Assembly (NCBI RefSeq): GCF_047496725.1
Contig: NC_132986.1
Location: 1,946,001-2,010,000, forward strand
Length of the DNA stretch: 64,000 nt
Source of the DNA: Anoplolepis gracilipes
Lineage: Eukaryota; Arthropoda; Insecta; Hymenoptera; Formicidae
Reading direction: 5' to 3'
Part shown: positions 40,801 to 51,255 of the stretch, in pieces
Position numbering within the stretch: position 1 is the first letter of the stretch
Layout of the letters: every line of letters starts with the position of its first letter
Translations under genes and position numbers: made by a program
Notes under the pieces: generated by a model
Seen by the model: only the letters and a program-made list of their open reading frames with translations
Database searches by the model: none
What the model was told of the DNA's origin: nothing

Positions 40801-43800
40801 TCTCTTTCTTGCAATACTTGACACGCGTGCTAAGCACGTTGCAAACCTGCTGTAGTCTTCTCATGAGCATATGGCACGAGCCTGTCCTCGGCTCTCGGGA
40901 TGGAGGCTGATCGATCGTGTCTCTCGCACCTCGCGTCTCTCTCGGCACGTTAATGAGTCATCGCGCCCGATTAACGACCAGATGATACGACGGAATGGTC
41001 GATACTCGAAAAGTAACGAGCATGAAACGCGATACTCTCTCTCTCTCTTTTTTTTATATTTTTTTAACCATCTCTTCGTAATTTATAAAATTGTTTTCTT
41101 GGTTGAGATCACTTCAAACTCGACTTTAAACTAGACTCATGGCTAACGAATACTTATAATAATAAGGCAAAAAAGAGTGTGATGAGAATACATTAAGTAA
41201 GAGTTTGTAAATACAAAAGTCAACGTAATTACTTCGTGCGAGACGGAATATCCTATCCAAGATAGTTCGTAAAAAAATAAAGACCAGTAGAAAGAGTATT
41301 GGCAGCTTCGAGGATTTTCCAGTGATATGACAGACATATACACTTCACAGTTGGCGATTCTGAAAAACTTTACAGCTTCCGAGAATCTCGGTCGTATAGC
41401 AATAACGGGACTACATTATTGGCATCTTGCGATTATCACGATCCAGTTACACAGACGTACATGATGAAGCGAACGGAGAGGATGAAAATAGGATATTTGA
41501 ACTTTTCAAAATGTTTGACTGGATCGCTAAAAATTCCTGACGCGAATAAAAAATACTAACTTTTTTCTAAAAATTCTAAACGATTTAGTCCTGCTAATAA
41601 TAAATAACTCTCTAAATAACTCAAAATATTATTTGTTAACGACATTAAGCTATTTGGAGTCTGTTGGGAGTAGCAAAATAAAAAAAAAAAAAAAATAAAA
41701 ATTTATTATTTGCACCCGAGATGCAGAATATTGATGTCATTTAACAATCCAGTAATATCGACATTGTCGACCGGATTTCCTGAGGATGATGTTCGTACAT
41801 TAATGTGAGAGAGACGGGACAGTCTCGACGTATAAAAACAAGCGCTGTTTTTTCGGCGTCAAGAGATGCACAGAATGATGAGTCACAAAGAAAGTATATA
41901 TTCGAGTTATCTATAAAAAAGGCTCCACATATCACGAATATGTTATATAAAAAAACTACGTTATATGTCGTATAAAAAACTGCTTTAAAGTTTAATCCAA
42001 CAGTATATTGTAATGTAAGATGGCGCGGCTTATTATGAAAGAAAATTATTGTAAAAACGGCAAGCTTATTAATTTAATTATACACGTTAGCGATTAATGC
42101 TAGCGATATAAATTTCAAAGTGAGTGTCTTATGAAATATAGCTCTGTGTGAAAATGATGAAAACATTTCCGTTCATTTTTCCACGTTTTATTATAAGTAG
42201 CAACGTGCGCATGGCCTCACAATAAAAAAATTGCATATATCTACATATATTTTCATATGCCAATCAAACATTTGCGTATAAAACATATGTGCGCCCATTT
42301 TTATTTATATATGAAGATGTGATGTATTTGTACAAAAATTTCAGATTGATTATTTTCTATTAAATGTGATTATTCTCGTGCCAACAGATACATATATATA
42401 TATATATATATATATATGTAAAATAGCATATATGCACAAATGTAATTAGTGGCCATAATAACGTAATTCGCGTTCTTATCGAAGCAACGAAATGCGACAC
42501 GACGCCTTTATCTGCACAAATCCAACAAATTGCGTGAGCCTTTTACACCGGTAATTATTTCAATGTAATCAGATATGAGAACAATTAGTCGTGACAAATT
42601 GTTTCAACGAAACTTAGTAAAACTGGACAATGCTCTCTATTCTCTATTGCGTACGTTCTTTTGACGTGCATAAGGTGAGATAACATGATAATTTACATAT
42701 ACATCATCTCGAAAGTGTTTGTAATGAAAAATGATTGTCGTTGAACAAAGTGAAGCAATGGCATTGGGCGATTATTTACCGAACATATTCTATAACGTGT
42801 CATCAATGACAGATAAATGAAATTTATTTGGAATATTAATCGCACACGTGCGTAAAAATCTATTGACGATATATCGGTAATTGCAGCAAATATGTAATGA
42901 TAAAAAGATTTTCTTCTCTCGGTTTTTTTTTCTCTCGTGCAAAAAGTTGCATTCTGTTGATCTAAAATGAACGTAGTTGTTTCGTAACGCTTCGTTGTAA
43001 AAGTTAAGTACAAAAAAGGAAAATATTCAGTCGTGAAAATATTCAATCGCTGCGTTATCACAAAGTGATATCGAGCAATCAATATCGGTCACGACGATCT
43101 CGAAGAAAAACACGAAAGCGTTAACAATCGTTCTCCCTTCGATATCGAGTCAATATCACAGTACACAATTGGACGATTCTCTTGGTAAAACCATTCATGT
43201 GTATGTGTGTATATTACAAATAAGTCCAAATCCATAAATCAGGATTGTCTACTCAAATGTAAAAAATTTTGTAAAAAAAATCCCCCTGAAAATTCTCTCT
43301 GATCTGTCAGATATTTTTGTTCCAAATTTCAGATAAAGAAAATATTTTTAAGATTTTTTATGCAACTTTCTAAAATAAATTTTTCATTGCATGCGCAATT
43401 ACAATAAAGGATAATATTTTGTTAAGACAAATATATAAACAGAGATAAATATATATATATATTTTAAACGATAAGAATAATTTACTGATTTGTCGACTGA
43501 TTACATTTTTTTTTTTTAATTCCACAAGTCGCAACAAAATTTTATGAGAGGTAAAAATCTTTGATTTTTCCTAGTAAATAGAAATCCTTGAGAATTCTTT
43601 CCAGGGAGTAGATACTCTCTGATGAATAGATTATTCATTCATAGTATCTCAAGTTCCACGTTACCCTTCCACATTTTAATCCGCGCACGCGAAGTTGATA
43701 CAATTGATATATGTACATATGTAGAAAGAATAGGGAGTTTATCGATACACACACGCATTCGCGATTACGACTGTCTCTGCGTGTCATAAATATACCGCGA

Positions 43801-46800
43801 CTTTTCATCGATCCACCAATACGCGCATAATTCGCGCATATAATGCCGTTACATCACCTGCAAAGGACGAATGAAAATCCGCGTAAAGAATAAAAGTCGC
43901 GAGAGTTTTTTCTTATACAAGACGACATATCGTCGGCTATCGACATCGCGAGTCATATCATAAAAATAGCGTGACATTTCATTGATCGTGTAACGTATTC
44001 GTAAAAACGTTCACGGCTGTGCCGACTACATGACACAATATATAACGCGAAAACAGGTTTGCAAATTCAAAATTTAACTTTCGATTCTTGGCAATCACCC
44101 TATTTGGTGGCATGCTTAATAAAAAAAGGCAGCATGATTGAAAGACTGACGCGCAGACTAATTTCTATTTTGAGTCACGTGTCACGTTGAAATAGTTTCG
44201 CGAAAATAGATTCATCTAATGATGAATGAAAGAATTTCTATGACGTTTAAAAACGTTATTCGGATTTATTTTACGCCACGTCTATCGTCGCATCGAATTA
44301 CTACGGAGACGACGATATTATCTGCCAATGAGATGCGATAAGAATGAAGTGTTTTAGTTATCTGATAAATGTATCAAATATATTTCTCACATTATCAATC
44401 GGTATATGTTTAGCGCCTCTCAGTGCGATATGATGGGGAGCCGTCAAACTCATCTTTCAAAGCAGTAGCATACATATATACATATGTATATATGTATATA
44501 CTTGGTTGCTCGTTGAATCGGAGCTACATTTCGTTACACATGTCGTTTGATGATAACGCATCCGCTGTCTGACAGAGATGAAATAACATACAGAGATCAA
44601 AGGCTGTAATGTATTCATTGGCCATTTTATCATCATCATATCGCACTAAAAGGATATACAGGACAAATACTGTAAAAAAAAAAAATTGAAAATTGCTCAC
44701 CGATCGATTTTGTCCATCGTGATAGGATGCTGTAAGATGGTTTGCTGCCCTGTCATCTCGACGACGCATTGCGTACCGAGTTCCAGCTCTGTAACAAGAA
44801 GGAAAATATCTATCAAGATAAATAGTTGAAATCATTTTTAGTTTGAAAGTGTAGTTTCTTCAATTATATCCAGACTCCATGAATCGCGTGGATTAAATTT
44901 AAAATCAAATCAAATATATGATTCAGATATGTATTAAAATAATTAAATGAAAGAATAAAAAGCAATAAATTGCGTAAGTCGACTAACAATAGTTTAAATA
45001 TTACACGAGAGCTTACATCTCATTTATAAATATCAAAATATAATTACTCCATATGATTGTGTATTTTTCTCTAAAAGTTATCAAAAAGTACGTGCAATTA
45101 TTCATTCGTTGTTGGCAAAATTTTATCGTTCTCTTTTATATTAAAGAAAAAATTAATATAAAGCGACCTAGTTGCACGATTCTTTAGCCATACAGAAGAA
45201 AATAAAAACTAAATTATGTAATTTATTTTCTTTATTCAAAAAATTGATGTTCTTATTAAAAAAGAATAAATAAAAGTATATATATACATTTTTAATGTTT
45301 GAAAAAAAAAAATTTTAAAGTATAATATATTTTTTCCTCAAAGATAAATGTGGTCAATCTGAGAATCCGTTAAATTGTTCCAATCAGACAGATGAATTTA
45401 CAACCAGCATCAGAAATATGATTCAAAATATGAAGAATATGAGAATAAATTTGCAGAGCTCGAAAATAGAACAATAAAAGCGAAAATTTCCATTAATTTA
45501 AATGAGAGAGGAGATCAAGACTTTCGCGTGAACGTAAAATAATTTTTGCTAAAATAATATTTGTGTTTATTTCAATCTATTACGAACTCTGGACGTGCAC
45601 ATTTTATTCAATAATTTTTGCTAATTAATTTACATACTTTCGATTATAACCCGTAAAATGGTACGCAATTAACAAAATGCACATTATTGCAGCGTCCATT
45701 TTATAAAGGAGTCAATCATTTTATTACACAGAAATAATTATTATTTTGCATGTAATACTTATAAAAAAATAATATTTATAAAAAAAATTTATAAAAAAAA
45801 CATACGAGAGTATAAATGAATTACGTACTCCGTTATTCTTCGTTGAAATAATTTAATGAGGTCAGTTCATATTCTAGAGACTAGTTCTCTTTGTACACTT
45901 TCTCCAACAAATTTATGGTTATCATTTTATGTCTATGTATAGCGTTATCTCTTTCGAGGTAAATCATGTCAACGACTTTGAATCTTTTAAATTAACGAAA
46001 AAATAGCAAAAAATTAAAAGAAATATTTTGAGCAGAAGAATTAAATGTGAAAGCAATGTTGCTCGCATGTAACGCGCTTGGTAATATGAAATTATTAAAG
46101 CCGATGAACACGATAGAGAGGGAAGAGTGTGTAATAATAGTAGAGTAACTCTTCTCTCACATAATAATAACTCGAGTTGAGAAAAGAACTTTGTTTTATT
46201 TTATATGTAGTGTCTCTTTATATATTTATACTATATATTTCATCGGCTGTCTAATTTATCATATGTGTGATAAAATAAAAAGTCACAAAAAGTTATGAAC
46301 TCAACTATACTATTATATATCGCTCGACTATATATCATCCATTATTAGGGAAAAGAAAGTATAATTGGAAGTGCAATGCCCGACTTTCTAGAAATAGTTA
46401 TTATATATTTCTTGTGTATCATATAAAAAGTTTTACATTGCTATCATTATCAACATAAAAAATCAAAATATACATATATATATATATATATATATAACAC
46501 TAAATAAATATAATTTTATGTAACTGCAGTTTACCATGTAATACATCGGCAATGTTACAAAGGAGGCTTTGTGAAAAGTAGAAATTTCTAGTTTGTTAAA
46601 TGACGAAAGAAAAGTATTGACTAACGCGAGCTGTAAAATAACGAATACTATACCGAACTATGTCGTTGTAAATTAAATCTTACAAGCGCGAAAGTTTGAC
46701 GATTAACACGTTAGAAGGAGAGAGGGAAAATTACGCAATCTTATATCGTTCGTAGAATCGTTATTCCCTTGGTTATTCCTATGTTGCTGCACCTTGAGAT

Positions 46801-48556
46801 ACGTTTTTACGAGCCTCAGTTAAAATCAGCGTTAAAAAAAGCAAATGCATGCGTGCATGCAAATGTTATACAGAGTGTTCCTAAACCAACTGTCTATTTT
46901 GCAAAATAATTAATTATAAAAACCATCTTTTAGACATGAATATATGTATAACAAATGTATAACATATTTTATATATCTAATTTAATTATTTTTGCACAAT
47001 TATTTTATTAATATAGGTTTGAAAAAAACAATTTTACTAACAAAAAAATCATGTAAAACAATTGAACTTTTATAAATATTATACATAAATTTTGTGTATA
47101 TGACAATTGTGGATATACCATCATGTCAGTATATATATATATATATACATGTAACATTTAACAATTTTTCAAAATACCTCTAATTTCACTAAAATAAATA
47201 GTCACTTTAGAAACAATCTGTATAATGTATATTAGACTAGATATGTGCTTGGCGTACGAGATTGCACGCGCGACAGCTGTTATACATTTTATTATTATTT
47301 CTCTCTAAATTGTGAATTTTGAAAAATGTGAAGAAGCGATACACACGTTTTAATGCAGGATGCGCGATGTATATAATTTAGATAATATTCTATTGAATAT
47401 GCTGAGGAGAAATATTTCGTAAGCAATCTTAACTATTCAAATTGTTTTGCCAATTATAAACGAACACACTGACACACGTGTCTCAATGTTTAGCCTTGCG
47501 ATTAGAGAGCGAAACCTCGATCGAAGATACCCGTTGATTCACGTTTCCCCGATTGGATCGATGTTCCAAGGTCATCGGACTAATGTCGTCGGAACGGCAT
47601 TTTATTCGTTTACACTCTCGCGCTTTATCACTTAGATCAAATCAAATTTTCCGAGGTTTTAACATTTTCACGTCATTCATCGTATGTATGTATCGTGCTG
47701 ATAAGATTTATATATGCGATGACAGTTTTGCACCTGAAAAAGCTTTCAAGCCTCAAGGTCCGTTACTCCGATATGAAAATGACATTTAATATTAACACGT
47801 GCAAACAGAGTCAGGTTTAACACTCGCTAAGAAATGTCATTATCTGCATTTACTCTGATATAAGATATAACGGTCTATTCTAGTAGTCTAGCGTGAAACA
47901 GAGTGTAGTTTAAAACACCCTACGTTTAGAAACGAATGTTTAGCTGAAACTCAGGACAAAGTATCGAAGCAACGCCTCGGTCTAAATTTCGTAAAATAAT
48001 TTTCACTCCTCGAATAATAATAATAATAATAATACTCTTCGATCTCGCTTCATGACACTTTTTGGAATAGAGAATGCGTCATCGTAATCGCGGTTGTTTG
48101 TTCTCACTGAAACTTGATAAAACGATAAGCGAGGCAACAGCGTCTACCAGGCCAATGTGAAAAGATCGCACGGCTGTCACAGCCTGGAAATCATTGGCGA
48201 TATAGAGCGAATCGAAGGTCAATCCTGCATTTTTCCGTGGAGCACCTCTCTCGGGGGGTCTCTCTTCGATTCCCGGGGTGCCAGCGCGTGGCGCGAGGAG
48301 GTGAGACGGAGGTGAGGCGGGGGGGGGGAGGAGAGAGGCGAGGGCGGCGGGGAAACGAAGAGCGAGGCGAGGCTTTTGGGGAGGCGCGCGGGGAGCCGAG
48401 GTGGTGAAACGAGGCGCGTCGTATGACTGCGTATGACGTATGCCCGCGGCACCGTCCCGTCAGATGATACAAACACGCTAGGTAGAAAGGACGATACGTA
48501 CCTCTGCGATTGAAGGGCCGTACTCGTACGGCGACCTTTATCTTATCCGAAGCCAT
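20704..48556 (-). CDS. Khc-73: Kinesin-73 / KIF13B-type kinesin-3 motor, complete 27-exon gene
   Basis: Plus-end-directed microtubule motor of the kinesin-3 family, which moves vesicles and acts with MAGUK proteins in polarity and spindle orientation in its relatives. I joined 27 exons with GT..AG introns: 48502-48556, 44701-44788, 34642-34805, 33690-33958, 33325-33572, 33122-33242, 32839-33051, 32472-32729, 32119-32368, 31851-31993, 31431-31778, 30929-31081, 30316-30841, 29995-30219, 29634-29900, 29322-29504, 29021-29212, 28651-28944, 28422-28564, 27931-28099, 22726-22877, 22286-22619, 21940-22196, 21617-21800, 21147-21347, 20879-21055, 20704-20795. They total 5706 nt in one open frame, 1901 aa, close to the family length. 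Start is MASDKIKVAVRVRPFNRR at 48556; the frame extends upstream only through a non-ATG codon. The C-terminal CAP-Gly domain separates it from KIF1 and KIF13A. The least certain splice is the exon 22 donor (AGG|GTCAGT). Confidence 0.95.
23700..24014 (+). mobile_element. MITE copy 2 (same family), in Kinesin-73 intron 20
   Basis: A 315-bp element beginning AGGATATCTACTTAAATC and ending GGAGCAGACACCCT. It shares the left-end CAGGTATTTTTGTTCAAA block and the internal AATATTTAAAGAATTTTTT block with copies 1 and 3, and has a shorter centre. ATATTATTT occurs directly on both sides, consistent with an 8-9 bp target-site duplication. Confidence 0.65.
25944..26037. repeat. Poly-A followed by poly-T, inverted homopolymer pair
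   Basis: An A-tract (25944-25975, interrupted once by C) is followed by 36 bp of unique sequence and a T-tract (26012-26037). In single-stranded or RNA form this would fold back. Confidence 0.85.
26555..26605. repeat. (TA)n microsatellite
   Basis: About 25 uninterrupted TA units inside Kinesin-73 intron 20. Confidence 0.9.
27584..27652. repeat. (ATGA)n tetranucleotide repeat
   Basis: About 16 ATGA units with a few ATAA variants, inside Kinesin-73 intron 20. Confidence 0.9.
27931..31993 (-). CDS. Khc-73: Kinesin-73 exons 10-20: stalk and cargo-binding region
   Basis: Residues 555-1436. Exons 10-11 hold a coiled coil (RAIARLEKQHEEDKQVALEK). Exons 12-18 match the long stalk conserved among KIF1/KIF13 proteins, with recognisable blocks such as EVLFHDVRLDY, PIISQQGEVAGRL, HFVFCQYMFWGHPE and YLDQQIQKLINKQ; in relatives this part contacts MAGUK guanylate-kinase domains. 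Exons 17-20 include NLPIIRHLEKDVCAIAAWDS and SHPAPMDLVLRKRLALNIYK, followed by Ser-rich sequence (RRASIGHTRNDENF). Exons are separated mostly by short introns, and phases agree throughout. Confidence 0.92.
32119..32729 (-). CDS. Khc-73: Kinesin-73 exons 8-9: coiled coil and FHA domain
   Basis: Residues 387-555. Exon 8 (32472-32729) has a short charged coiled coil (ITEKLSESERLMKEMSQ) as in kinesin-3 neck coils, then the start of the FHA fold (YYLVNLNDDPSLNELLVYYL). Exon 9 (32119-32368) continues with the conserved TLVGG and the LPEHCVI, NGARCFVNG and HGDRIVWGNHHFFR segments. FHA domains bind phosphothreonine peptides; in kinesin-3 this module also takes part in autoinhibition and dimer control. 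The exon 8/9 junction is phase 0. Confidence 0.92.
32839..48556 (-). CDS. Khc-73: Kinesin-73 exons 1-7: motor domain and neck
   Basis: Residues 1-386. Exon 1 (48502-48556) gives the first beta strand, KVAVRVRPF. Exon 2 (44701-44788) carries ELELGTQCVVEMTGQQ. The P-loop GQTGSGKS (residues 100-107) is split by intron 3. Switch I is SSRSH (216-220), switch II is DLAGSE (250-255), and the neck linker follows YADRAKRIVN. All nucleotide-binding residues expected of an active kinesin are present. Exon 4 contains YNEKVHDLLDP, and the run of lysines KNFVPYRDSVLT-type segment (here KKKDNFVPYRDS, exon 6) is loop 12, which binds tubulin in kinesin-3 motors. Introns 1 (3.7 kb) and 2 (9.9 kb) are the longest near the 5' end, a usual place for enhancers. 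Confidence 0.95.
35488..35519. repeat. (CA)n microsatellite
   Basis: About 16 CA units within Kinesin-73 intron 2. Confidence 0.9.
35723..36121 (-). other. Unidentified open frame inside Kinesin-73 intron 2
   Basis: An open frame runs about 130 codons from ATG around 36121 (MTDCDCDYGLFALPVALSK) to TAA at 35723. Two stretches are clearly more GC-rich than the intron around them; they are separated by an AT-rich patch encoding YIIYVYYI. A later Met (MMVSRLLLPSIKKGFYRTA) would give a basic, Arg-rich N-terminus resembling a mitochondrial presequence. I recognise no family. A plus-strand frame is also open across its 3' part. It may be a nested gene, a decayed retrocopy or chance. Confidence 0.2.
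37851..37911. repeat. (CT)n(CA)n microsatellite
   Basis: A CT run is followed directly by a CA run, in Kinesin-73 intron 2. Confidence 0.9.
40765..40806. repeat. (CT)n microsatellite
   Basis: About 20 CT units with single interruptions. The minus-strand open frame over it (40754-40948) is Arg-Glu repeat and is not a gene. Confidence 0.9.
43240..43621 (+). mobile_element. MITE copy 3 (same family), in Kinesin-73 intron 2
   Basis: The 382-bp element begins CAGGATTGTCTACTC and ends GGGAGTAGATACTCTCTG. It shares with copy 1 the blocks CAGATATTTTTGTTCCAAAT, ATATTTTGTTAAGACA, AAACAGAGATAAATATAT and CCAGGGAGTAGA, in the same order and orientation. Its length is within a few bases of copy 1. It is non-coding. 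Confidence 0.68.
44789..48501 (-). other. Kinesin-73 intron 1
   Basis: A 3.7 kb intron containing a mariner-type MITE (46871-47220), (TA)n at about 46473-46497 and, just downstream of exon 1, a purine-rich segment with a run of about ten G (48300-48360). No coding sequence was recognised. The open frames at 47447-47789 and 48191-48476 match nothing. Confidence 0.75.
46871..47220 (+). mobile_element. Mariner-type MITE with TA target duplication
   Basis: The 350-bp AT-rich non-coding element begins CAGAGTGTTCCTAAA and ends TTTAGAAACAATCTG. The inverted termini match with few mismatches over about 35 bp (the inner part is ACTnTnTATTTT). TA dinucleotides flank both ends (46869-46870 and 47221-47222), as expected for Tc1/mariner insertion. 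The CAGRGTGTTYC terminus resembles those of mariner elements. It could have been mobilised in trans by a mariner transposase. The fossil at 3.7-4.2 kb shows that the family was present in this genome, but the two are not shown to be related. Confidence 0.7.
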
Positions 48557-49643
48557 GACTTTTTTGCACACCGGTAACGCGCGCACTTTTTCGTATTCAC
48601 ACACGATCTCACACGAGGGTAGAGAATCGTTGGGCGCAGTTTTACGTGCCACGTGATTACCGTCGATCCTCGCACGATTCGCACGTATCGCTACATTATT
48701 ATTATTATTAACCCATACCGCGGACTTGTCATCTTTTCGTACGACACGCTACGTCTACACCGAACCCTCCGTGACACACTTCGCCATATTGCTTCGAAAG
48801 CCCGTGTCGCCCGTCGTGCGCCAGACAACGACGGTCGTCTTATCGAAACTATCGAATGAACGTGTTTCGGAAAAACGCCGTTAGGAACGCTCGCCGTTCG
48901 ATAAATACATGACGTCACGGAACGCTACAATGTGTACAGAGGGCGCGACACGACCATCTGTCACTCGTCTAGTCGCTAAACGAATTGTCCAGTTACGACC
49001 AATCATCGCTTAGCATATGATATATTCGAGTTTTATATATATGAAATAAATAGAAATTTATTCTGTATGTAAATTTTATTACTCGAGACTCTAGATATTG
49101 CTCTAAATGGAGAAATGAAAATTTATTTCTTGCCATTGATAAACTTTGATACAGGAGTTTTATATTGTGTAGAATTTCCAAAATCAATTCGGTTCTTTAC
49201 TTGATCGCATTCCGATGAATCCCGCTTGCGTTTATTCACTGAACTCTATAATATGCTGGATTAGGCTTCAAAATTTTTTAAATAATATATAATTATATTA
49301 ATTGAATAAAAAGCCAGTTAGACTTATTGAAAATTAAAATTTAACCAATCAAAAGAAGAAAAAATTTAAAGCTCTGACACGCGTTACTTTTCACACATTT
49401 GTTCCTAATCTTAATATTACATTGTTTATGAGAAAGGATAAAATAACCTATAGTTAGGTTGGAGCATTCATTATTAAAAAAAATTAATTTGAGGTTTGTT
49501 CTTTATAATTGAATTTCTTACATTTTATTTTTACTTTTTCTTTTCAATTTTAATTACATATGTAATTTTATTTCAGTTCAGCTACAGAGAACAAACTTGA
49601 TATTTCTCGTTGTCTCTGCGATTATCTGTGATATCGAAATTTA
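48557..49643. promoter_or_regulatory. Head-to-head Kinesin-73 / CHORDC1 intergenic region
   Basis: 1.2 kb separate the two divergent start codons. The Kinesin-73 side (48557-48970) is CpG-dense with many TCG, ACG and CGT words and no TATA, and likely holds its 5'UTR and a broad CpG promoter. The CHORDC1 side (49000-49640) is AT-rich. Small open frames at 48653-48859 and on the opposite strand have no family resemblance. Confidence 0.5.
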
Positions 49644-49682
49644 GAAACTAGTGGAATGTACTAGAACTTTGTCGAAACTTTG
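49644..49682 (+). promoter_or_regulatory. Heat-shock-element-like array upstream of CHORDC1
   Basis: GAA occurs at 49644, 49654, 49664 and 49674, exactly 10 bp apart. The intervening half-sites are TAG, TAC, TTG and TTT where a perfect HSE would have TTC. HSF trimers bind alternating nGAAn/nTTCn pentamers, so this phasing is the expected geometry. The array lies about 95-130 bp before the CHORDC1 ATG, just upstream of a TATA-like TTTATATTAA (49711-49720). Confidence 0.55.
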
Positions 49683-49710
49683 AGGAAGGAAAACATTTCT
49701 CGTACGATAC

Positions 49711-49720
49711 TTTATATTAA
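49711..49720 (+). promoter_or_regulatory. TATA-like box of CHORDC1
   Basis: TTTATATTAA lies 51 bp before the ATG and about 30 bp after the GAA array. It would give a short 5'UTR of about 20-30 nt. This is inferred from position only. Confidence 0.35.
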
Positions 49721-49770
49721 AGTGTTTTTCCAAAACTTAATAAAATAAATAAACTAATTGCGAAATAAAG

Positions 49771-51063
49771 ATGTCGCGGGAGACAGATTTGTTGCTTTGT
49801 TATCATCGCGGTTGTGGAAAGAAATTCGATCCAAACGATAACAAGGACGGTAAGTTATGCCAGCCTTTCGAAAATTCTAATTATGAATTATTTAGCAAAT
49901 TAAGTAACATGTGTAAAAAACAATGTACATAAAAGCTTTTATAATTCTTCTGCAGACGATTGTGTTCATCATCCTGGATATCCAGTGTTTCACGATGCTT
50001 ACAAGGGATGGTCTTGCTGCAACAAAAAGTGTACAGACTTTACAGAATTTTTAAATATTAAGGGTTGCACAAAATCAAAGCACTCAAATGAAAAGCCACC
50101 GGAACCAGAAAAACCAGCTGTTGATAAATCCAAAGTTGACGAAGTAATAGAGGTTTTTTCTAAACCTATGCAGAATGGAATATCTTTACAAAGACCTGCC
50201 TTTGATGTTCCTCAACTCACGCTGTCGCCAACGATATCTCCTGCCCTGTTAGAACAAATTAAAGGATTGACAGCTATAGAGACTGACAAACCAACAGATG
50301 ACAAAGTACAAATAGGACAAAATTGTCAAAACAATTCGTGTAAAGAGTCTTACAAAGGGATTACTTCTGATGAAGAAACTTGTCATTATCATCCAGGAGT
50401 ACCTATATTTCATGAAGGGATGAAATATTGGTCCTGTTGTCAAAAGAAGACAACAGAATTTTCTGTATTTTTGGAGCAACCAGGCTGTACACAAGGCAGA
50501 CACATATGGTTTTCCAAGGTAATTTACTTAAATTTACGTGTAATTACTACTTTTGATCATTAATATTTTAATATTTATAATTGTATTAATTTTTTTAGAA
50601 TACAGGAAGAAAAGCTCAATGTAGAATGGATTGGCATCAAACTGGATCATACGTAGTTGTTTCTATATATGTGAAAAAGTATCTGCCTAATCGGTCTGTC
50701 ATCAAATTAAATCCTATTCATCTGACTGTAGATTTATTTCTTATAGAAGAAAACTCAAGATATAATCTTGATATAGAATTGAGAGGAGTATGTATTAATA
50801 TTTTAGTATTTTAAATGATTTTAGTAAAAACTAAGAAGTATATTAAATATATGCACATATTTTATTTTTAGATTGTGAACATTGAGCAAAGTAGTGTAAA
50901 TATGTTGCCAAGCAAAGTAGAAATCAAATTAAAAAAAGCTGAAGTTGGATCATGGTCGAAATTGGATATTCCTAGAGAAGCAGAGCCGAAAATTTCTGAA
51001 AGCAAGGAAAACGTTACCACTCTTAATACACAGATTGAAGCTGTGGATCTTAGCGATCTTTAA
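49771..51063 (+). CDS. CHORDC1: CHORD-containing protein (CHORDC1 / morgana), HSP90 co-chaperone
   Basis: Four exons, 49771-49849, 49956-50518, 50599-50787 and 50872-51063, give 340 aa, close to the family's usual 330. Start is MSRETDLLLCYHRGCGKKFD. CHORD I covers residues 10-70 (CYHRGC, VHHPGYPVFHDAYKGWSCC, GCTKSKH) and CHORD II about 155-214 (CHYHPGVPIFHEGMKYWSCC, GCTQGRH). These are zinc-binding Cys/His domains with all expected ligands visible. A CS (p23-like) domain follows at about 217-310 (CRMDWHQTGSYVVVSIYVK, VEIKLKKAEVGSW), and the protein ends in an acidic tail. The family binds HSP90 and limits ROCK activity and centrosome duplication. It is divergent from Kinesin-73 and in tandem with the hydrolase gene 0.86 kb downstream. 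A heat-shock-like array lies in its promoter. Confidence 0.95.
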
Positions 51064-51255
51064 ATGACTGCAGTTTATAATTGCTAAAGAATTTATAACT
51101 TTGATAGTATGATTGTAATAATTTGTTCAAGTTAAAAAAAAACATTTTTATGTAAGAAATTTTATTGACCTTTTGTCAAGATACCTTATGATGAAATTAT
51201 AAGATATAAGATATCTTATATATGTATTAGATTTGAACGAAAAAGTTTAAGTTAA

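Larger units (their letters stand above)
34806..44700 (-). other. Kinesin-73 intron 2
   Basis: A 9.9 kb intron. It holds (CA)n at 35488-35519, (CT)n(CA)n at 37851-37911, (CT)n at 40765-40806, (TA)n at 42391-42418, MITE copy 3 (43240-43621), a 28-bp AT-rich palindrome at 44470-44497 and an unexplained open frame at 35723-36121. No conserved exon of Kinesin-73 is missing between exons 2 and 3, since the frame joins directly (IDR|NKPKTFAFDHCF). Confidence 0.8.

Noticed and set aside
40754..40948. Arg-Glu repeat protein on the minus strand
   Set aside because: It is a translated (CT)n microsatellite.
48191..48652. 153-codon minus-strand frame giving an N-terminal extension to Kinesin-73
   Set aside because: The frame starts at GTG, not ATG, and runs past the true exon 1 donor at 48501 into intron 1. 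The conserved start is MASDKIKV at 48556.
50249..50503. Minus-strand frame over CHORDC1 exon 2
   Set aside because: Shadow of the CHORD coding sequence.
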